Positions 24,065 through 33,326 of a stretch of 64,000 nt of DNA are shown in pieces. Source of the stretch: Ruminococcus flavefaciens ATCC 19208 (GTDB lineage Bacteria; Bacillota; Clostridia; Oscillospirales; Ruminococcaceae). The notes beneath the pieces were generated by a model, which made no database searches, was not told the DNA's origin, and saw only the letters and a list, made by a program, of their open reading frames with translations. Within the stretch, counting starts at the first letter, position 1. Each line of letters starts with the position of its first letter. The DNA is taken from positions 1 to 64,000 of the forward strand of contig NZ_KI912493.1 in NCBI RefSeq assembly GCF_000518765.1, read 5' to 3'. Made by a program: the position numbers and the translations under genes.

Positions 24065-25231
24065 ATGTTAGGAAATTTCAGCTACCACAACCCGACCAAG
24101 CTCTATTTCGGTGAGGACTCTCTCAGCTATTTGAAGGACGAGATGAAAAACTACGGCGAGAACATTCTGCTCGTTTACGGCGGCGGTTCTATAAAGAAAA
24201 GTGGTCTGTATGACGAGATCATTGCTATCCTGAAAGACTGCGGTAAGAATGTTGCCGAGGTCTCGGGCGTTATGCCAAACCCGACCATTGACAAGCTCCG
24301 TGAGGGTGTTGCTATCGCCCGTGAGCATAAGACCGACTTTATCCTTGCGGTGGGCGGCGGTTCTGTCTGCGACTACTCAAAGGCGGTATCTGTCTCCGTT
24401 CACTGTGACGATGATCCGTGGGATAAATACTATATCCGCTTTGAAGAACCGACCTGCGAGATCGTACCAGTGGGCTGTGTGCTGACAATGGCAGGCACAG
24501 GCTCGGAGATGAACGGCGGTGCAGTCATCACTAATCACAAGAGCAAGCAGAAGATCGGTCACGTTTTCGGTGACGATGTTATGCCGAAGTTCTCTATCCT
24601 CAATCCGAGATACACCATGACACTCCCGAAGTATCAGATGGTGGCAGGCATCTACGACATTCTCAACCACATCTGCGAGCAGTATTTTTCCGGCGAGGAC
24701 GATAACACCTCCGACTACATCAGCGAGGGACTTATGAAAAGCCTTATCCACGCAAGCCGTATCGCTGTTGAGAATCCGCAGGATTATGAAGCACGCTCCA
24801 ACATCATGTGGACAGCCACATGGGCGCTCAATACTCTCGTTTCAAGGGGCAAATCTACCGACTGGATGGTGCATATGCTCGGTCAGGCTGTGGGCGCATA
24901 CACGGACGCTACCCACGGAATGACACTTGCGGCGGTATCTCTGCCTTATTACCGCTATATCATGCCCTACGGCTTGAAGAAGTTTGCCCGTTTCGCAACA
25001 GAGGTCTGGGGCATATCCGCCGAGGGTAAGACCGATGAGCAGCTTTCAGGCGAGGGACTTTCCGCTATGGAAAGCTGGATGAAGGAGATCGGGCTTGTGA
25101 TGAACCTCAAAGACCTCGGTGCGACCGAAGATATGATAGAAGGCATTGCCGATGCAACAATTATCCTGAACGGCGGATACAAGGTACTTGACCGTGCTGA
25201 GGTCGTGCAGATTTTGAAAGAGAGTATGTAA
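24065..25231 (+). CDS. Iron-containing alcohol dehydrogenase (butanol dehydrogenase type)
   Basis: The 388-residue group III alcohol dehydrogenase has the NAD(P) site GGGSIKKSGLYDE (about 38-50) and GGGSVCDYSKAV. The metal-binding region is LNHICEQYF, then MVHMLGQAVGAYTDATHG, with His residues for iron. It reduces aldehydes to alcohols, or the reverse, in the cytosol. A related but frameshifted gene is at 33399-34579. It is in a tightly packed run with AKR, flavodoxin and CMD genes, suggesting aldehyde or electrophile detoxification; its natural substrate is unknown. Confidence 0.9.
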   Translation: MLGNFSYHNPTKLYFGEDSLSYLKDEMKNYGENILLVYGGGSIKKSGLYDEIIAILKDCGKNVAEVSGVMPNPTIDKLREGVAIAREHKTDFILAVGGGSVCDYSKAVSVSVHCDDDPWDKYYIRFEEPTCEIVPVGCVLTMAGTGSEMNGGAVITNHKSKQKIGHVFGDDVMPKFSILNPRYTMTLPKYQMVAGIYDILNHICEQYFSGEDDNTSDYISEGLMKSLIHASRIAVENPQDYEARSNIMWTATWALNTLVSRGKSTDWMVHMLGQAVGAYTDATHGMTLAAVSLPYYRYIMPYGLKKFARFATEVWGISAEGKTDEQLSGEGLSAMESWMKEIGLVMNLKDLGATEDMIEGIADATIILNGGYKVLDRAEVVQILKESM

Positions 25232-25284
25232 TAAGACCGGAACAATACGAAATATCTGTTACACAGAAAAAGGAGGATCACATT

Positions 25285-26139
25285 ATGTTATACAAAACCT
25301 TGAACAACGGCATAAAAATGCCCATGCTCGGCTACGGCACTTTTCAGGTGAACGATGCGGCGGAGTGCAAAAACAGCGTACTTGAAGCGATACGAGCAGG
25401 CTATCGCCTGATCGACACGGCACAGGCTTACGGCAACGAAGAAGCTGTCGGTGCAGGCATCAAGGCGGCACTTGACGAGGGACTTTGCACCCGTTCGGAG
25501 CTTTTCATCACCACAAAGGTGTGGTTTCGCTCCTTTGAGACCGAGGACTGCCGCAAGAGTCTTGACGAGTCCATGAAAAAGCTCGGTGTGGAATATATCG
25601 ACATGGTGCTTCTGCACTGGCCGTTCGGCAATGTGTACGCCGCTTGGCGTGTGCTTGAGGAATACTACAAGGCGGGGAAGATCAAGGCGATCGGCGTTTC
25701 CAATATGGAGGCTGACCGCTTCATCGACCTCATCAATTTTAACGAGGTAAAGCCTGCGCTCAACCAGATCGAAACGCACCTTTACTGCCAGCGCCTTGAA
25801 GAAAAGGAATGGCTTGAAAAGTACGGCATCGCACATCAGGCATATGCACCGCTCGGTCAGGGCAGAGCCAATAAAATGTTCTCCGAGCCTGCCGTGAAGG
25901 AGTTAGCGGATAAGTACGGCAAAACGCCAGCACAGGTGCTTCTGCGTTTCCTTGTGCAGAGCGATGTTGCAGTTATCCCGAAGTCGGTGCATACCGAGCG
26001 TATCAGGGAAAACATTGACATATTCGACTTTGAGCTGACCGGGGACGAGATGCTGTCCTTGCAGGCACTCGATAAGGCTACACCGATGATCGGAAAACCC
26101 GAAGCTCCCGAAAAGGTTGAGTTTGCGATGACTTGGTGA
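25285..26139 (+). CDS. Aldo/keto reductase
   Basis: The 284-residue TIM-barrel NADPH oxidoreductase is of the 2,5-diketo-gluconate reductase/prostaglandin F synthase type. The catalytic tetrad is visible: Asp and Tyr in LIDTAQAYGNE, Lys in TTKVWF, His in VLLHWPF. The cofactor region VIPKSVHTERIRENIDIFDF near the C-terminus is intact. The SD AGGAGG precedes the ATG. It follows the alcohol dehydrogenase by 53 bases and precedes the monooxygenase-flavodoxin gene by four. Confidence 0.9.
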   Translation: MLYKTLNNGIKMPMLGYGTFQVNDAAECKNSVLEAIRAGYRLIDTAQAYGNEEAVGAGIKAALDEGLCTRSELFITTKVWFRSFETEDCRKSLDESMKKLGVEYIDMVLLHWPFGNVYAAWRVLEEYYKAGKIKAIGVSNMEADRFIDLINFNEVKPALNQIETHLYCQRLEEKEWLEKYGIAHQAYAPLGQGRANKMFSEPAVKELADKYGKTPAQVLLRFLVQSDVAVIPKSVHTERIRENIDIFDFELTGDEMLSLQALDKATPMIGKPEAPEKVEFAMTW

Positions 26140-26143
26140 AAGT

Positions 26144-26971
26144 ATGAACATCACGGTAAACATCTACTACACAGGTGAAAACGGAAATGCCCGTAAATTC
26201 GCAGAGGAAATGATACAAAGCGGCACGGTGGACAAGATACGAAATGAGAACGGTAATCTCCGCTATGACTATTTTCAGCCCTTTGACGATCCCGAAACGG
26301 TACTGCTGATAGACCAATGGACAAGTCAGGACGCAATTGATGTCCATCATGCTTCGCCTATGATGCAGACGATAGCGAAACTTCGGGAGAAGTACGGACT
26401 GAAAATGAAGGTCGAGAGGTATATCTCCGACGAGGACGGTATTCCCGATAAGGATAAAAAATTCATTGTAAAAAAGGAGGAAACAATCATGAGCAAGAAA
26501 TTAGTAGCATATTTTTCAGCAAGCGGTGTGACTGCCGGACTTGCAAAGAACCTCGCAGAAGCCGCAGGAGCAGATCTTTATGAGATCAAGCCTGCCGTTC
26601 CCTACACAAATGCAGACCTCAACTGGCAGGACAAGAACAGCAGAAGCTCAGTTGAGATGAATGACAAATCATTCCGTCCTGCTATCGCAGATACCAATGC
26701 GAATATCGCAGACTATGACACGATCTTCGTTGGCTTCCCCATTTGGTGGTATGTAGCTCCGACGATCATCAATACCTTCCTCGAAGCCTATAATTTTTCG
26801 GGCAAGACAATAGTTCTGTTTGCAACATCAGGCGGCAGCGGTATGGGTAATTCCGCAAAGGGATTGAAGCCCAGCGTATCCGAGACCGCAGTCATCATGG
26901 ACGGCAAGCGTTTCGCTGCAAGCACATCAGTCGATGAGCTGAAAAAGTGGGTGGAATCCCTCGGAGTATAA
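26144..26971 (+). CDS. ABM-type monooxygenase domain fused in frame to flavodoxin
   Basis: The frame codes 275 residues. Residues 1 to about 105 resemble the antibiotic-biosynthesis-monooxygenase/YgiN quinol monooxygenase fold (VNIYYTGENG; YFQPFDDPETVLLIDQW; HHASPMM). Residues 116-275 are a flavodoxin (KLVAYFSASGVTAG; GFPIWWYVAPT; ATSGGSGMG). The junction carries AAGGAGG and an ATG at 26489-26491 in frame, so the flavodoxin can also be made alone. It is either a recent loss of the stop between two genes or a true two-start gene. A quinone- or flavin-linked role is likely. Confidence 0.8.
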   Translation: MNITVNIYYTGENGNARKFAEEMIQSGTVDKIRNENGNLRYDYFQPFDDPETVLLIDQWTSQDAIDVHHASPMMQTIAKLREKYGLKMKVERYISDEDGIPDKDKKFIVKKEETIMSKKLVAYFSASGVTAGLAKNLAEAAGADLYEIKPAVPYTNADLNWQDKNSRSSVEMNDKSFRPAIADTNANIADYDTIFVGFPIWWYVAPTIINTFLEAYNFSGKTIVLFATSGGSGMGNSAKGLKPSVSETAVIMDGKRFAASTSVDELKKWVESLGV

Positions 26972-26983
26972 GGAGGGCACACT

Positions 26984-27739
26984 ATGGCAGAAAAAATCGT
27001 GCAAACCGCAGGACGAGATGCCCTCGGTGAGTTTGCTTCCGAATTCGCCCATTACAACGATGATATTCTTTTCGGTGAAAACTGGAACAACACCGACATT
27101 GACTTGAAAACACGGAGTATCATCACGGTGGTCGCTCTTATGTCGCAGGGAGTGACAAGCGATGCGCTGATATTCCACCTGATGAATGCGAAAAATCACG
27201 GCGTATCGCAAAAAGAGATCGCAGCGATCATCACACACACGGCTTTCTATGCAGGCTGGCCACACGCCTGGGCGGTTTTCGGACTTGCAAAAGAGGTCTG
27301 GAGCGAGAAGTCTCCTGAAATGACCGACAAGGACAGGTATCAGAACGAGGTATTCTTCCCCATCGGAGAACCAAATCCCTACGGCGATTACTTTGTCGGA
27401 CAGAGCTATCTTGCTCCTGTGTCCACCGAACAGCTTGCGATATACAATGTGACCTTTGAGCCTGCCTGCCGCAACAACTGGCATATTCACCATGCAAAAA
27501 GCGGCGGCGGTCAGATGCTGATCTGTGTCGGCGGTCGAGGCTATTATCAGGAATGGGGCAAGGAAGCGAGAGAGCTTCACCCAGGCGATATTGTCAATAT
27601 CCCTGCGAATGTCAAGCACTGGCACGGTGCCGCACCCGACAGTTGGTTCTCACATCTTGCGATAGAGATCGAGGGAGAGGACAGCAGTACCGAGTGGTGC
27701 GAGGCTGTTTCGGAAGATGATTACAATAAACTGAAATAG
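26984..27739 (+). CDS. Carboxymuconolactone decarboxylase-cupin fusion
   Basis: The 251-residue protein has a CMD/AhpD-fold domain at about 15-105 (RSIITVVALMSQGVTSDALI; ITHTAFYAGWPHAWAVF) without the CxxC redox pair of AhpD. The cupin domain at about 125-235 has NNWHIHHAKSGGGQMLICVG. This pairing is common next to aldo/keto reductases and flavodoxins in anaerobes; its reaction is not established. The cupin half is nearly identical to the separate cupin at 14304-14732. A strong SD precedes ATG 26984. Confidence 0.87.
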   Translation: MAEKIVQTAGRDALGEFASEFAHYNDDILFGENWNNTDIDLKTRSIITVVALMSQGVTSDALIFHLMNAKNHGVSQKEIAAIITHTAFYAGWPHAWAVFGLAKEVWSEKSPEMTDKDRYQNEVFFPIGEPNPYGDYFVGQSYLAPVSTEQLAIYNVTFEPACRNNWHIHHAKSGGGQMLICVGGRGYYQEWGKEARELHPGDIVNIPANVKHWHGAAPDSWFSHLAIEIEGEDSSTEWCEAVSEDDYNKLK

Positions 27740-27750
27740 GAGGAAAAATC

Positions 27751-28875
27751 ATGTCAGATTATTTCGGAAAAGACGTTTTCAAGCTGGGCTTCGGGCTTAT
27801 GCGTCTGCCCAAGCTGCCAGACGGCAGTATCGACATTGAACAGACCAGTGTCATGGTGGACAAATTTCTTGAAGCGGGCGGCACTTACTTCGACACAGCC
27901 TATGTTTATGACAACGGCGAGTCGGAGGCGGCAATCAAAAAAGCACTTATCGACCGTTATCCCCGTAATAAATTCACCCTATGTACCAAGCTCTGTGCGT
28001 GGATGGCTTGCCATGACGAGGAGAGCGCCAAGCAGCAGTTTTTTACAAGCCTTGAACGCACGGGGGCAGGCTATTTTGACTACTATCTGCTCCATGCCCT
28101 TCAGCGCACAAATTACAAGAAGTATGACGAATATCACATCTGGGATTTTGTGAAAGAGCAAAAAGCAAAGGGGCTTATCAAATATTTCGGTTTCTCATTC
28201 CATGCCGATCCTGATTTACTGGACGAGCTTCTGACAGTACACCACGAAGTCGATTTCATTCAGCTCCAGATAAATTACGCCGACTGGGACAACCCCGGCG
28301 TAGCGTCAAGGGAATGCTATGAGATCGCACGAAAGCACGGCAAATCCATTACAGTAATGGAGCCTGTCAAGGGCGGTGCGCTTGCAAATCCGCCGCAGGG
28401 TGTTCAGGACATTTTCAAGGCTGCCGACCCCAAAGCGTCAAACGCTTCGTGGGCGATACGCTATGTGGCTTCGATGGACGGTATTATCACGGTGCTTTCG
28501 GGAATGTCGAACATAGCACAGATGGAGGACAATCTCTCCTATATGCGTGATTTCAAGCCGCTTAACGAAGCCGAGCAGCAGGTTATCAGAGCCGCACAGA
28601 AGGAGCTGAAAAAGGACAATTCAATTAAATGCACTGCCTGTCACTACTGCACTGAGGGCTGTCCTATGGGTATCGCTATTCCCGAGATATTCGCCGTTGC
28701 CAATGCCGAGAAGCTCAAAGCAAGCTGGGACGGCGGCAGGCAAGCATATGCGATTGCCACACAGGGTAAAGGCAAGGCGAGCGAATGTCTTGAATGCGGT
28801 CAGTGCGAGAGCGCCTGTCCGCAGCATCTTGAAATTGTCAGTCTGCTGAAGGATTGCAGAAAAATGGAGGGTTAA
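27751..28875 (+). CDS. Aldo/keto reductase with C-terminal 2[4Fe-4S] ferredoxin domain
   Basis: In this 374-residue protein residues 1 to about 280 form the AKR barrel, with catalytic Asp/Tyr in FDTAYVYDNG, Lys in LCTKLCAW and His in YYLLHAL. Residues about 290-370 hold two cluster motifs, CTACHYCTEGCP and CLECGQCESACP. Such proteins are electron-bifurcation-free oxidoreductases of unknown substrate found in anaerobes. It begins 11 bases after the CMD-cupin stop and belongs to the same operon. Confidence 0.9.
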   Translation: MSDYFGKDVFKLGFGLMRLPKLPDGSIDIEQTSVMVDKFLEAGGTYFDTAYVYDNGESEAAIKKALIDRYPRNKFTLCTKLCAWMACHDEESAKQQFFTSLERTGAGYFDYYLLHALQRTNYKKYDEYHIWDFVKEQKAKGLIKYFGFSFHADPDLLDELLTVHHEVDFIQLQINYADWDNPGVASRECYEIARKHGKSITVMEPVKGGALANPPQGVQDIFKAADPKASNASWAIRYVASMDGIITVLSGMSNIAQMEDNLSYMRDFKPLNEAEQQVIRAAQKELKKDNSIKCTACHYCTEGCPMGIAIPEIFAVANAEKLKASWDGGRQAYAIATQGKGKASECLECGQCESACPQHLEIVSLLKDCRKMEG

Positions 28876-28877
28876 TT

Positions 28878-29456
28878 ATGTTTGAAAATGCTTTGACAAT
28901 GAGAAATGTTTCCTATGGCACGAAGATCACTTATAAAACGCTGGTATCGGCGGGGCTTGTGGCACTTGCGGTCATTCTGCCGCAGCTCGTTCACTTAGCG
29001 CTCGGTCAGCCGGGCGGCGTCAAGTGGCTTCCGATGTATCTGCCTGTACTGATCGGCGGCTGTCTTCTGGGTGCAAAGTGGGGGCTTGCGGTCGGGGCGC
29101 TCTCGCCGCTTGTGAGCTTTCTCATTACATCAGCCATGGGAAGCCCGATGCCTATGGCTGCACGTTTGCCGTTTATGATGGCTGAGCTTGCGGTTTTTGC
29201 GCTCGTTTCGGGGCTGTTCACCAAAAAGATCGCGGATAATGGTCTGTGGGCTTTCCCTGCGGTAATACTTGCACAGGTCACGGGCAGAACCGTATTCTTA
29301 GGACTTATCGCCGCAACACAGAGTATGACCGACTTTACCGTTCCTATGATCTGGTCGCAGATACAGACGGGCGTTGTCGGACTGCTTGCACAGGCGATCA
29401 TCGTTCCTGTTATCATCATCGGACTGAGAAAGCTCATGGTGAAAGACAATGACTGA
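28878..29456 (+). CDS. ECF-transporter S-component-like membrane protein
   Basis: The 192-residue protein has about five to six membrane segments (TLVSAGLVALAVILPQLVHL; LPVLIGGCLLGAKWG; LAQAIIVPVIIIGL). The pattern is that of substrate-specific components of energy-coupling-factor vitamin transporters. The start is ATG 28878 after GGAGG. No ECF ATPases or T component are in the window, so it would need the shared module from elsewhere. It overlaps the next gene by eight bases. The substrate is not predictable. Confidence 0.7.
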   Translation: MFENALTMRNVSYGTKITYKTLVSAGLVALAVILPQLVHLALGQPGGVKWLPMYLPVLIGGCLLGAKWGLAVGALSPLVSFLITSAMGSPMPMAARLPFMMAELAVFALVSGLFTKKIADNGLWAFPAVILAQVTGRTVFLGLIAATQSMTDFTVPMIWSQIQTGVVGLLAQAIIVPVIIIGLRKLMVKDND

Positions 29457-29871
29457 TATTGAAACAGCGAAAGCAAACCTTGACGGACACTCGATATGCC
29501 TTTGCCGCAGTGGTGAGATCATCACCGATGACGACAGGGGCATTTCCCCGATGATGAAATTCATAGCACAGGGCAGAGATCTGACGGGATTTTCCGCCGC
29601 CGATGTGATAGTCGGCAAGGCAGCGGCGATGCTGTTTGTCAAGGCAGGTATCGCCTGCGTTCACGGGAAAACAATGTCTGAAAGCGGAAAGGCATATCTT
29701 GAATCACACGGTATCCCCTGCACCTATGATATTTTGACAGAGAAGATCATCAACCGACAGGGTACTGATATTTGTCCTATGGAGAAAACGGTTGCGGAGC
29801 TTGACAACACCGATGAAGCCCTTGATGCACTAAGTAAAAAAATTGCGGAATTGCGTGTAAAATCATATTGA
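29449..29871 (+). CDS. DUF1893 family protein
   Basis: This 140-residue cytosolic protein is of the DUF1893 type (SICLCRSGEIITDDDRGISP; ADVIVGKAAAMLFVKAGI; YDILTEKIINRQGTDICPME). The function of the family is unknown. It overlaps the S-component gene by eight bases and is the last gene before a terminator at 29895-29940, closing the operon that starts at 23807. Confidence 0.8.
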   Translation: MTDIETAKANLDGHSICLCRSGEIITDDDRGISPMMKFIAQGRDLTGFSAADVIVGKAAAMLFVKAGIACVHGKTMSESGKAYLESHGIPCTYDILTEKIINRQGTDICPMEKTVAELDNTDEALDALSKKIAELRVKSY

Positions 29872-29894
29872 GCCCTGCTGCATTGTTACAGCAT

Positions 29895-29940
29895 GAAATA
29901 AGAGCCATATGCTTAATAAAGCAAAAACGGCTCTTATTTC
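29895..29940 (+). terminator. Intrinsic terminator-like hairpin
   Basis: GAAATAAGAGCC (29895-29906) pairs with GGCTCTTATTTC (29929-29940). The following run is T-poor, so efficiency is uncertain. Confidence 0.6.
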
Positions 29941-29949
29941 CGCAATGAT

Positions 29950-30016
29950 AGATAAGTAAAACTTATCTAATACCCTCGAAATCCAGATTGATTTATTCAA
30001 AAATCCGTGATATAAT
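29950..30016 (+). promoter_or_regulatory. Flavodoxin promoter with palindrome
   Basis: TTGATT (29988-29993), 17 bp, TATAAT (30011-30016). Upstream is the palindrome AGATAAGT-AAA-ACTTATCT (29950-29968), a plausible LysR site. GAAATCCAGATTGATTTA (29978-29995) over the -35 recurs with two changes at 33327-33344 in front of the broken alcohol dehydrogenase. Confidence 0.6.
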
Positions 30017-30051
30017 GAATTTACCAAATAAAGATACGGAGGATGATCACT

Positions 30052-30567
30052 ATGACAAAGATACTTATCGTTTACTACTCCCGCAAGGGTGAGAACTACT
30101 GGAACGGCGGCTTGAAGCATATCGACAAGGGCAACACCGAGCGTGTAGCTGAGTTTATTCAGAAAGCAGTCGGTGGTGATCTGTTTGAGGTCGATACCGT
30201 CAAGCCCTACTCCGAAAGCTATATGACCTGTATCGAGGAAGCAAAGCAGGAGCTGCGTAGCAAGGCTCGTCCTGAAATCAAGGCGTATCCCGACAACTTT
30301 GAGGACTACGACACGATCTTCGTCGGCTATCCGAACTGGTGGGGTACAATGCCGATGTGTATGTTCACCCTGCTTGAAAAATATGATCTCACTGGCAAAA
30401 CTATCATTCCATTCTGCACTAATGAGGGCAGCGGTATGGGCGGCAGTGAGCGTGACCTGAAAAATCTCTGTAAGGGTGCAACGGTAAAGTCGGGACTTTC
30501 CGTTCACGGTGCGGAGTCAGCACAGAGCGAGAGCAAGGTCGCAGCTTGGGCGAAGAAGTCAATTTAA
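30052..30567 (+). CDS. Flavodoxin-like protein (copy 2)
   Basis: The 171-residue protein is almost identical to the flavodoxin at 13776-14291 (ILIVYYSRKG; GYPNWWGTMPM; FCTNEGSGMGG). It should bind FMN and transfer electrons in the cytosol. The ATG at 30052 is preferred over a TTG three codons upstream because of its spacing from GGAGG. It is first gene behind the promoter at 29988-30016 and 12 bases ahead of the AKR pseudogene. Confidence 0.87.
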   Translation: MTKILIVYYSRKGENYWNGGLKHIDKGNTERVAEFIQKAVGGDLFEVDTVKPYSESYMTCIEEAKQELRSKARPEIKAYPDNFEDYDTIFVGYPNWWGTMPMCMFTLLEKYDLTGKTIIPFCTNEGSGMGGSERDLKNLCKGATVKSGLSVHGAESAQSESKVAAWAKKSI

Positions 30568-30579
30568 GGAGGAATACTT

Positions 30580-31431
30580 ATGGAATACATCACATTAAAC
30601 GACGGCAACAAGATACCCACAGTCGGTTTCGGCGTATTTATGATCCCTGCGGACGGTTCGACATACAAGGCGGTCACAGAAGCGTTGAAGGCAGGCTACC
30701 GCCACATTGACACGGCGGCTGCCTATTTCAACGAAGCCGAGGTCGGCAAAGCTGTCCGTGACAGCGGTATTCCCCGTGAGGAAATCTTCATCACAAGCAA
30801 GCTGTGGCTTCAGGACTACGGCTATGAAGCGGCAAAGCTCGGTATTCAGGCTTCTCTTGATAAACTCGGTACGGGATATATCGACCTCTATCTGCTTCAT
30901 CAGCCCTACGGTGATGTTGCAGGTGCGTGAAAGGCGCTTGAAGAAGCAAAGGCAGAAGGCAAACTCCGTTCTATCGGCGTGAGCAATATGACACCGAAGC
31001 TGTACCGTGAGCTGACGGCTGATTTTGCAACGATTCCTGCCGTCAATCAGGTGGAGTGCAATCCGCTGTTCCAGCAGAAGGCGCTGCGTGAGGTACTTTC
31101 CGAGAATGATGTGAAGCTCGAAGCGTGGTATCCTCTCGGTCACGGTAACAAGGAACTGCTTGAAGCTACCGTTATCACGGCGCTCGCTGAAAAATACGGC
31201 AAGAACACAGGACAGATCATTCTGCGATTTGAAGTGCAGGAGGGATTCATTGTCCTGCCGAAGTCCACAAATCCTGAGCGTATCAGAGGCAATATCGACA
31301 TTTTTGATTTTGCTCTGACCGATGAAGAAATGGATAGCATTCGTGCGCTCGATACAGGCAAGCCATCACATGATCCCGAAGCTCCCGGTGTTGGTGAGAT
31401 GCTGCTGAATGCCTTTAAGATACATGACTGA
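30580..31431 (+). pseudogene. Aldo/keto reductase interrupted by a TGA nonsense codon
   Basis: The frame of 284 codons is otherwise intact: IDTAAAYFNE, ITSKLWL, LLHQP and the C-terminal cofactor region VLPKSTNPERIRGNIDIFDF. Codon 117 (30928-30930) is TGA. Relatives have Trp here (AAWRVLEE in the AKR at 25285), so a single TGG-to-TGA change explains it. No other damage is seen, so the mutation is recent, or an assembly or population variant. A re-start at ATG 30979 would lack the catalytic residues. Confidence 0.85.
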
Positions 31432-31440
31432 GGTGGGCAA

Positions 31441-31998
31441 ATGGAAGAAGTAAGAGTGGATATGCGTGAACTTTCTCCCGATGTACAGGAGATGTATCAG
31501 AAGCACCGTGAGTTACTGTTCAGGCTTAATCACACAATGCCGCAGACCGATGAATATATGTCATTGCTACGTGAACTTCTTGCAGGTAATCTCGGTGAGA
31601 ACAGCACGATCAATCCGCCGCTTGCAGGTGCAGCTTTTGACAAGCTCGTGATCGGAGAAGGTGTATTTATCAACAGCGGTCTCCTTGCAATGGCAAGGGG
31701 CGGTATTACCGTTGATGACGGTGCGATGATCGCAGCGAATGTTCAACTCATCTCCAATAATCACGATCCTTACGACAGAGCTGTGCTGACCTGTAAGCCC
31801 GTACACATTGGCAAATGTGCGTGGATCGGCGCAGGTGCTACGGTACTGCCCGGCGTGACAGTCGGAAAGTATGCGATCGTCGGTGCTGCTTCTGTTGTGA
31901 CGCACGATGTTCCCGATTACGGAGTGGCTGTGGGCAATCCTGCAAAGGTCATCAAAATGCTTGATCCCGATAGATTTGTGCAAGTGACTGCTGAGTGA
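31441..31998 (+). CDS. Left-handed beta-helix O-acetyltransferase (maltose/galactoside acetyltransferase type)
   Basis: The 185-residue protein has hexapeptide-repeat turns (VIGEGVFINSG; IGKCAWIGAGATVLPGVTVG; KYAIVGAASVV) and the catalytic His in SNNHDPY. It transfers acetyl from acetyl-CoA to a sugar or other hydroxyl acceptor. The start is ATG 31441, ten bases after the AKR stop, with a GAGGTG SD. Its role in a redox operon is unclear. Confidence 0.85.
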   Translation: MEEVRVDMRELSPDVQEMYQKHRELLFRLNHTMPQTDEYMSLLRELLAGNLGENSTINPPLAGAAFDKLVIGEGVFINSGLLAMARGGITVDDGAMIAANVQLISNNHDPYDRAVLTCKPVHIGKCAWIGAGATVLPGVTVGKYAIVGAASVVTHDVPDYGVAVGNPAKVIKMLDPDRFVQVTAE

Positions 31999-32008
31999 GG
32001 ATATATAA

Positions 32009-32377
32009 ATGACAGAAAAAGAACAGATCATACAGCTCTACAAGGAAATGTACACCGCCATGATAAACAAGGACAGACCGGAGCTTGAACGAGTACACGA
32101 TGACAGCTTTGTGCTTGTTCATATGACTGGTATGCGGCAGACAAAAGATGCCTATATCACTGCTATTATGGACGATACGCTGAATTATTACTCTGCGACC
32201 CATGAGGAAATGCAGGTGGAGATGAACGGCGATACTGCCGTACTTACGGGCAGAAGCAAGGTCACGGCGGCGGTGTTCGGCGGCGGAAGGCACACATGGC
32301 GGTTACAGCTTCGGTTTCAGCTTGTGAAGAAAAACGCCGAGTGGAAGTTCACCCTTGCTTCGGCTTCGACATATTGA
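32009..32377 (+). CDS. SnoaL/NTF2-like protein (DUF4440 type)
   Basis: The 122-residue protein has the NTF2-like cone-fold pattern (IIQLYKEMYTAMINKDRPEL; GDTAVLTGRSKV; WKFTLASAS). Members of this family are small enzymes or binding proteins; nothing here fixes the function. It lies between the acetyltransferase and the LysR gene, 10 bases from each, and is probably cotranscribed. Confidence 0.75.
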   Translation: MTEKEQIIQLYKEMYTAMINKDRPELERVHDDSFVLVHMTGMRQTKDAYITAIMDDTLNYYSATHEEMQVEMNGDTAVLTGRSKVTAAVFGGGRHTWRLQLRFQLVKKNAEWKFTLASASTY

Positions 32378-32387
32378 GGTAAAAACC

Positions 32388-33260
32388 ATGCTAAAACAGA
32401 TCAGATATTTTCAGTCGGTGGTAAGGCTCGGCAGCTTTACCGCCGCTGCCGAAGAGCATTTTATATCGCAGTCGGCTATATCACAGCAAATAAAAGCGCT
32501 CGAAGATGAGCTGGGTGTCGCTCTGCTTGAACGCAAAAAGCGGAGCTTTACCCTCACGCCCGCAGGCGATTTTTTCTACAAGAAAAGCCTTGTGCTTGTG
32601 GCGGACTATGACAACATCGTCCGTGAGTTGCAAAAGGTGTCGGGCAAAAACAGCGAGCTTCTGCGTGTGGGACTGCTCAAAGGTTACAGCGGAAAGGAGT
32701 TTAATTCCGCTGTTTCCGAGTTTACTGTAAAATTTCCCGATGTGACGGTGGAGGTCACACACGGCAATCATGATACGCTGTATACACTTCTGCGAAACGG
32801 CGAGTTGGACATCGTTCTCAACGATCAGCGCAGAGCATTTTCGGACGAGTACATCAATATCGTGCTGGATATTCGGGAATACTATGCGGAAATATCGTCG
32901 AACTCCCCCATTGCCCAGCTTGAAGAGGTGGAGCTTTCAGACCTGAAAAATACGCCGCTGATACTATTGTCCTCCGAAGATCAGCAGGAAACAGAGCGCA
33001 GCTTTTATCTGAATGATCTCGGCTTCAAGAGCGAGATATATTTCACGGAATATATTGACGATGCGCTGATGCAGGTCATTCAGGGCAAGGGCTATATGCC
33101 GATCGAGGGCAGCGGTGATGCGATACAGACCACCACAAAAGCAGTCAGACTGCTTCGTAACGGATATCCGATCATCAGGCGGTACTGTGCTTTTATGAAA
33201 GCGGATAATCCATCGAAGCATACGGGCGAGTTTATTGAGATATTGAAATCACAATTCTGA
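32388..33260 (+). CDS. LysR-family transcriptional regulator (copy 2)
   Basis: The 290-residue protein has an N-terminal HTH (IRYFQSVVRLGSFTAAAEEH, then SQSAISQQIKALEDEL) and an effector domain from about residue 90. The start is ATG 32388; an earlier in-frame start at 32355 overlaps the previous gene. It is only distantly related to the LysR at 21951. It stands at the end of the flavodoxin-AKR operon and before the alcohol dehydrogenase/SDR operon, both with a GAAATCSAGATTGATT element over the -35, so it is the likely regulator of both. Confidence 0.87.
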   Translation: MLKQIRYFQSVVRLGSFTAAAEEHFISQSAISQQIKALEDELGVALLERKKRSFTLTPAGDFFYKKSLVLVADYDNIVRELQKVSGKNSELLRVGLLKGYSGKEFNSAVSEFTVKFPDVTVEVTHGNHDTLYTLLRNGELDIVLNDQRRAFSDEYINIVLDIREYYAEISSNSPIAQLEEVELSDLKNTPLILLSSEDQQETERSFYLNDLGFKSEIYFTEYIDDALMQVIQGKGYMPIEGSGDAIQTTTKAVRLLRNGYPIIRRYCAFMKADNPSKHTGEFIEILKSQF

Positions 33261-33266
33261 GGATCT

Positions 33267-33300
33267 AAGGGCTATATGTGTTTTGCATATAGCTCTTTTC
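33267..33300 (+). terminator. Intrinsic terminator after LysR
   Basis: GGGCTATATG and CATATAGCTC form the stem around TGTTTTG, followed by TTTTC. Confidence 0.75.
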
Positions 33301-33326
33301 ATAAGAAAAACTAATGTCATACTGCT

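Noticed and set aside
30928..30930. Possible selenocysteine or recoded TGA in the AKR
   Set aside because: Relatives have Trp at this position, no SECIS-like hairpin is evident just downstream, and TGA serves as a normal stop throughout the window; a nonsense mutation is simpler.
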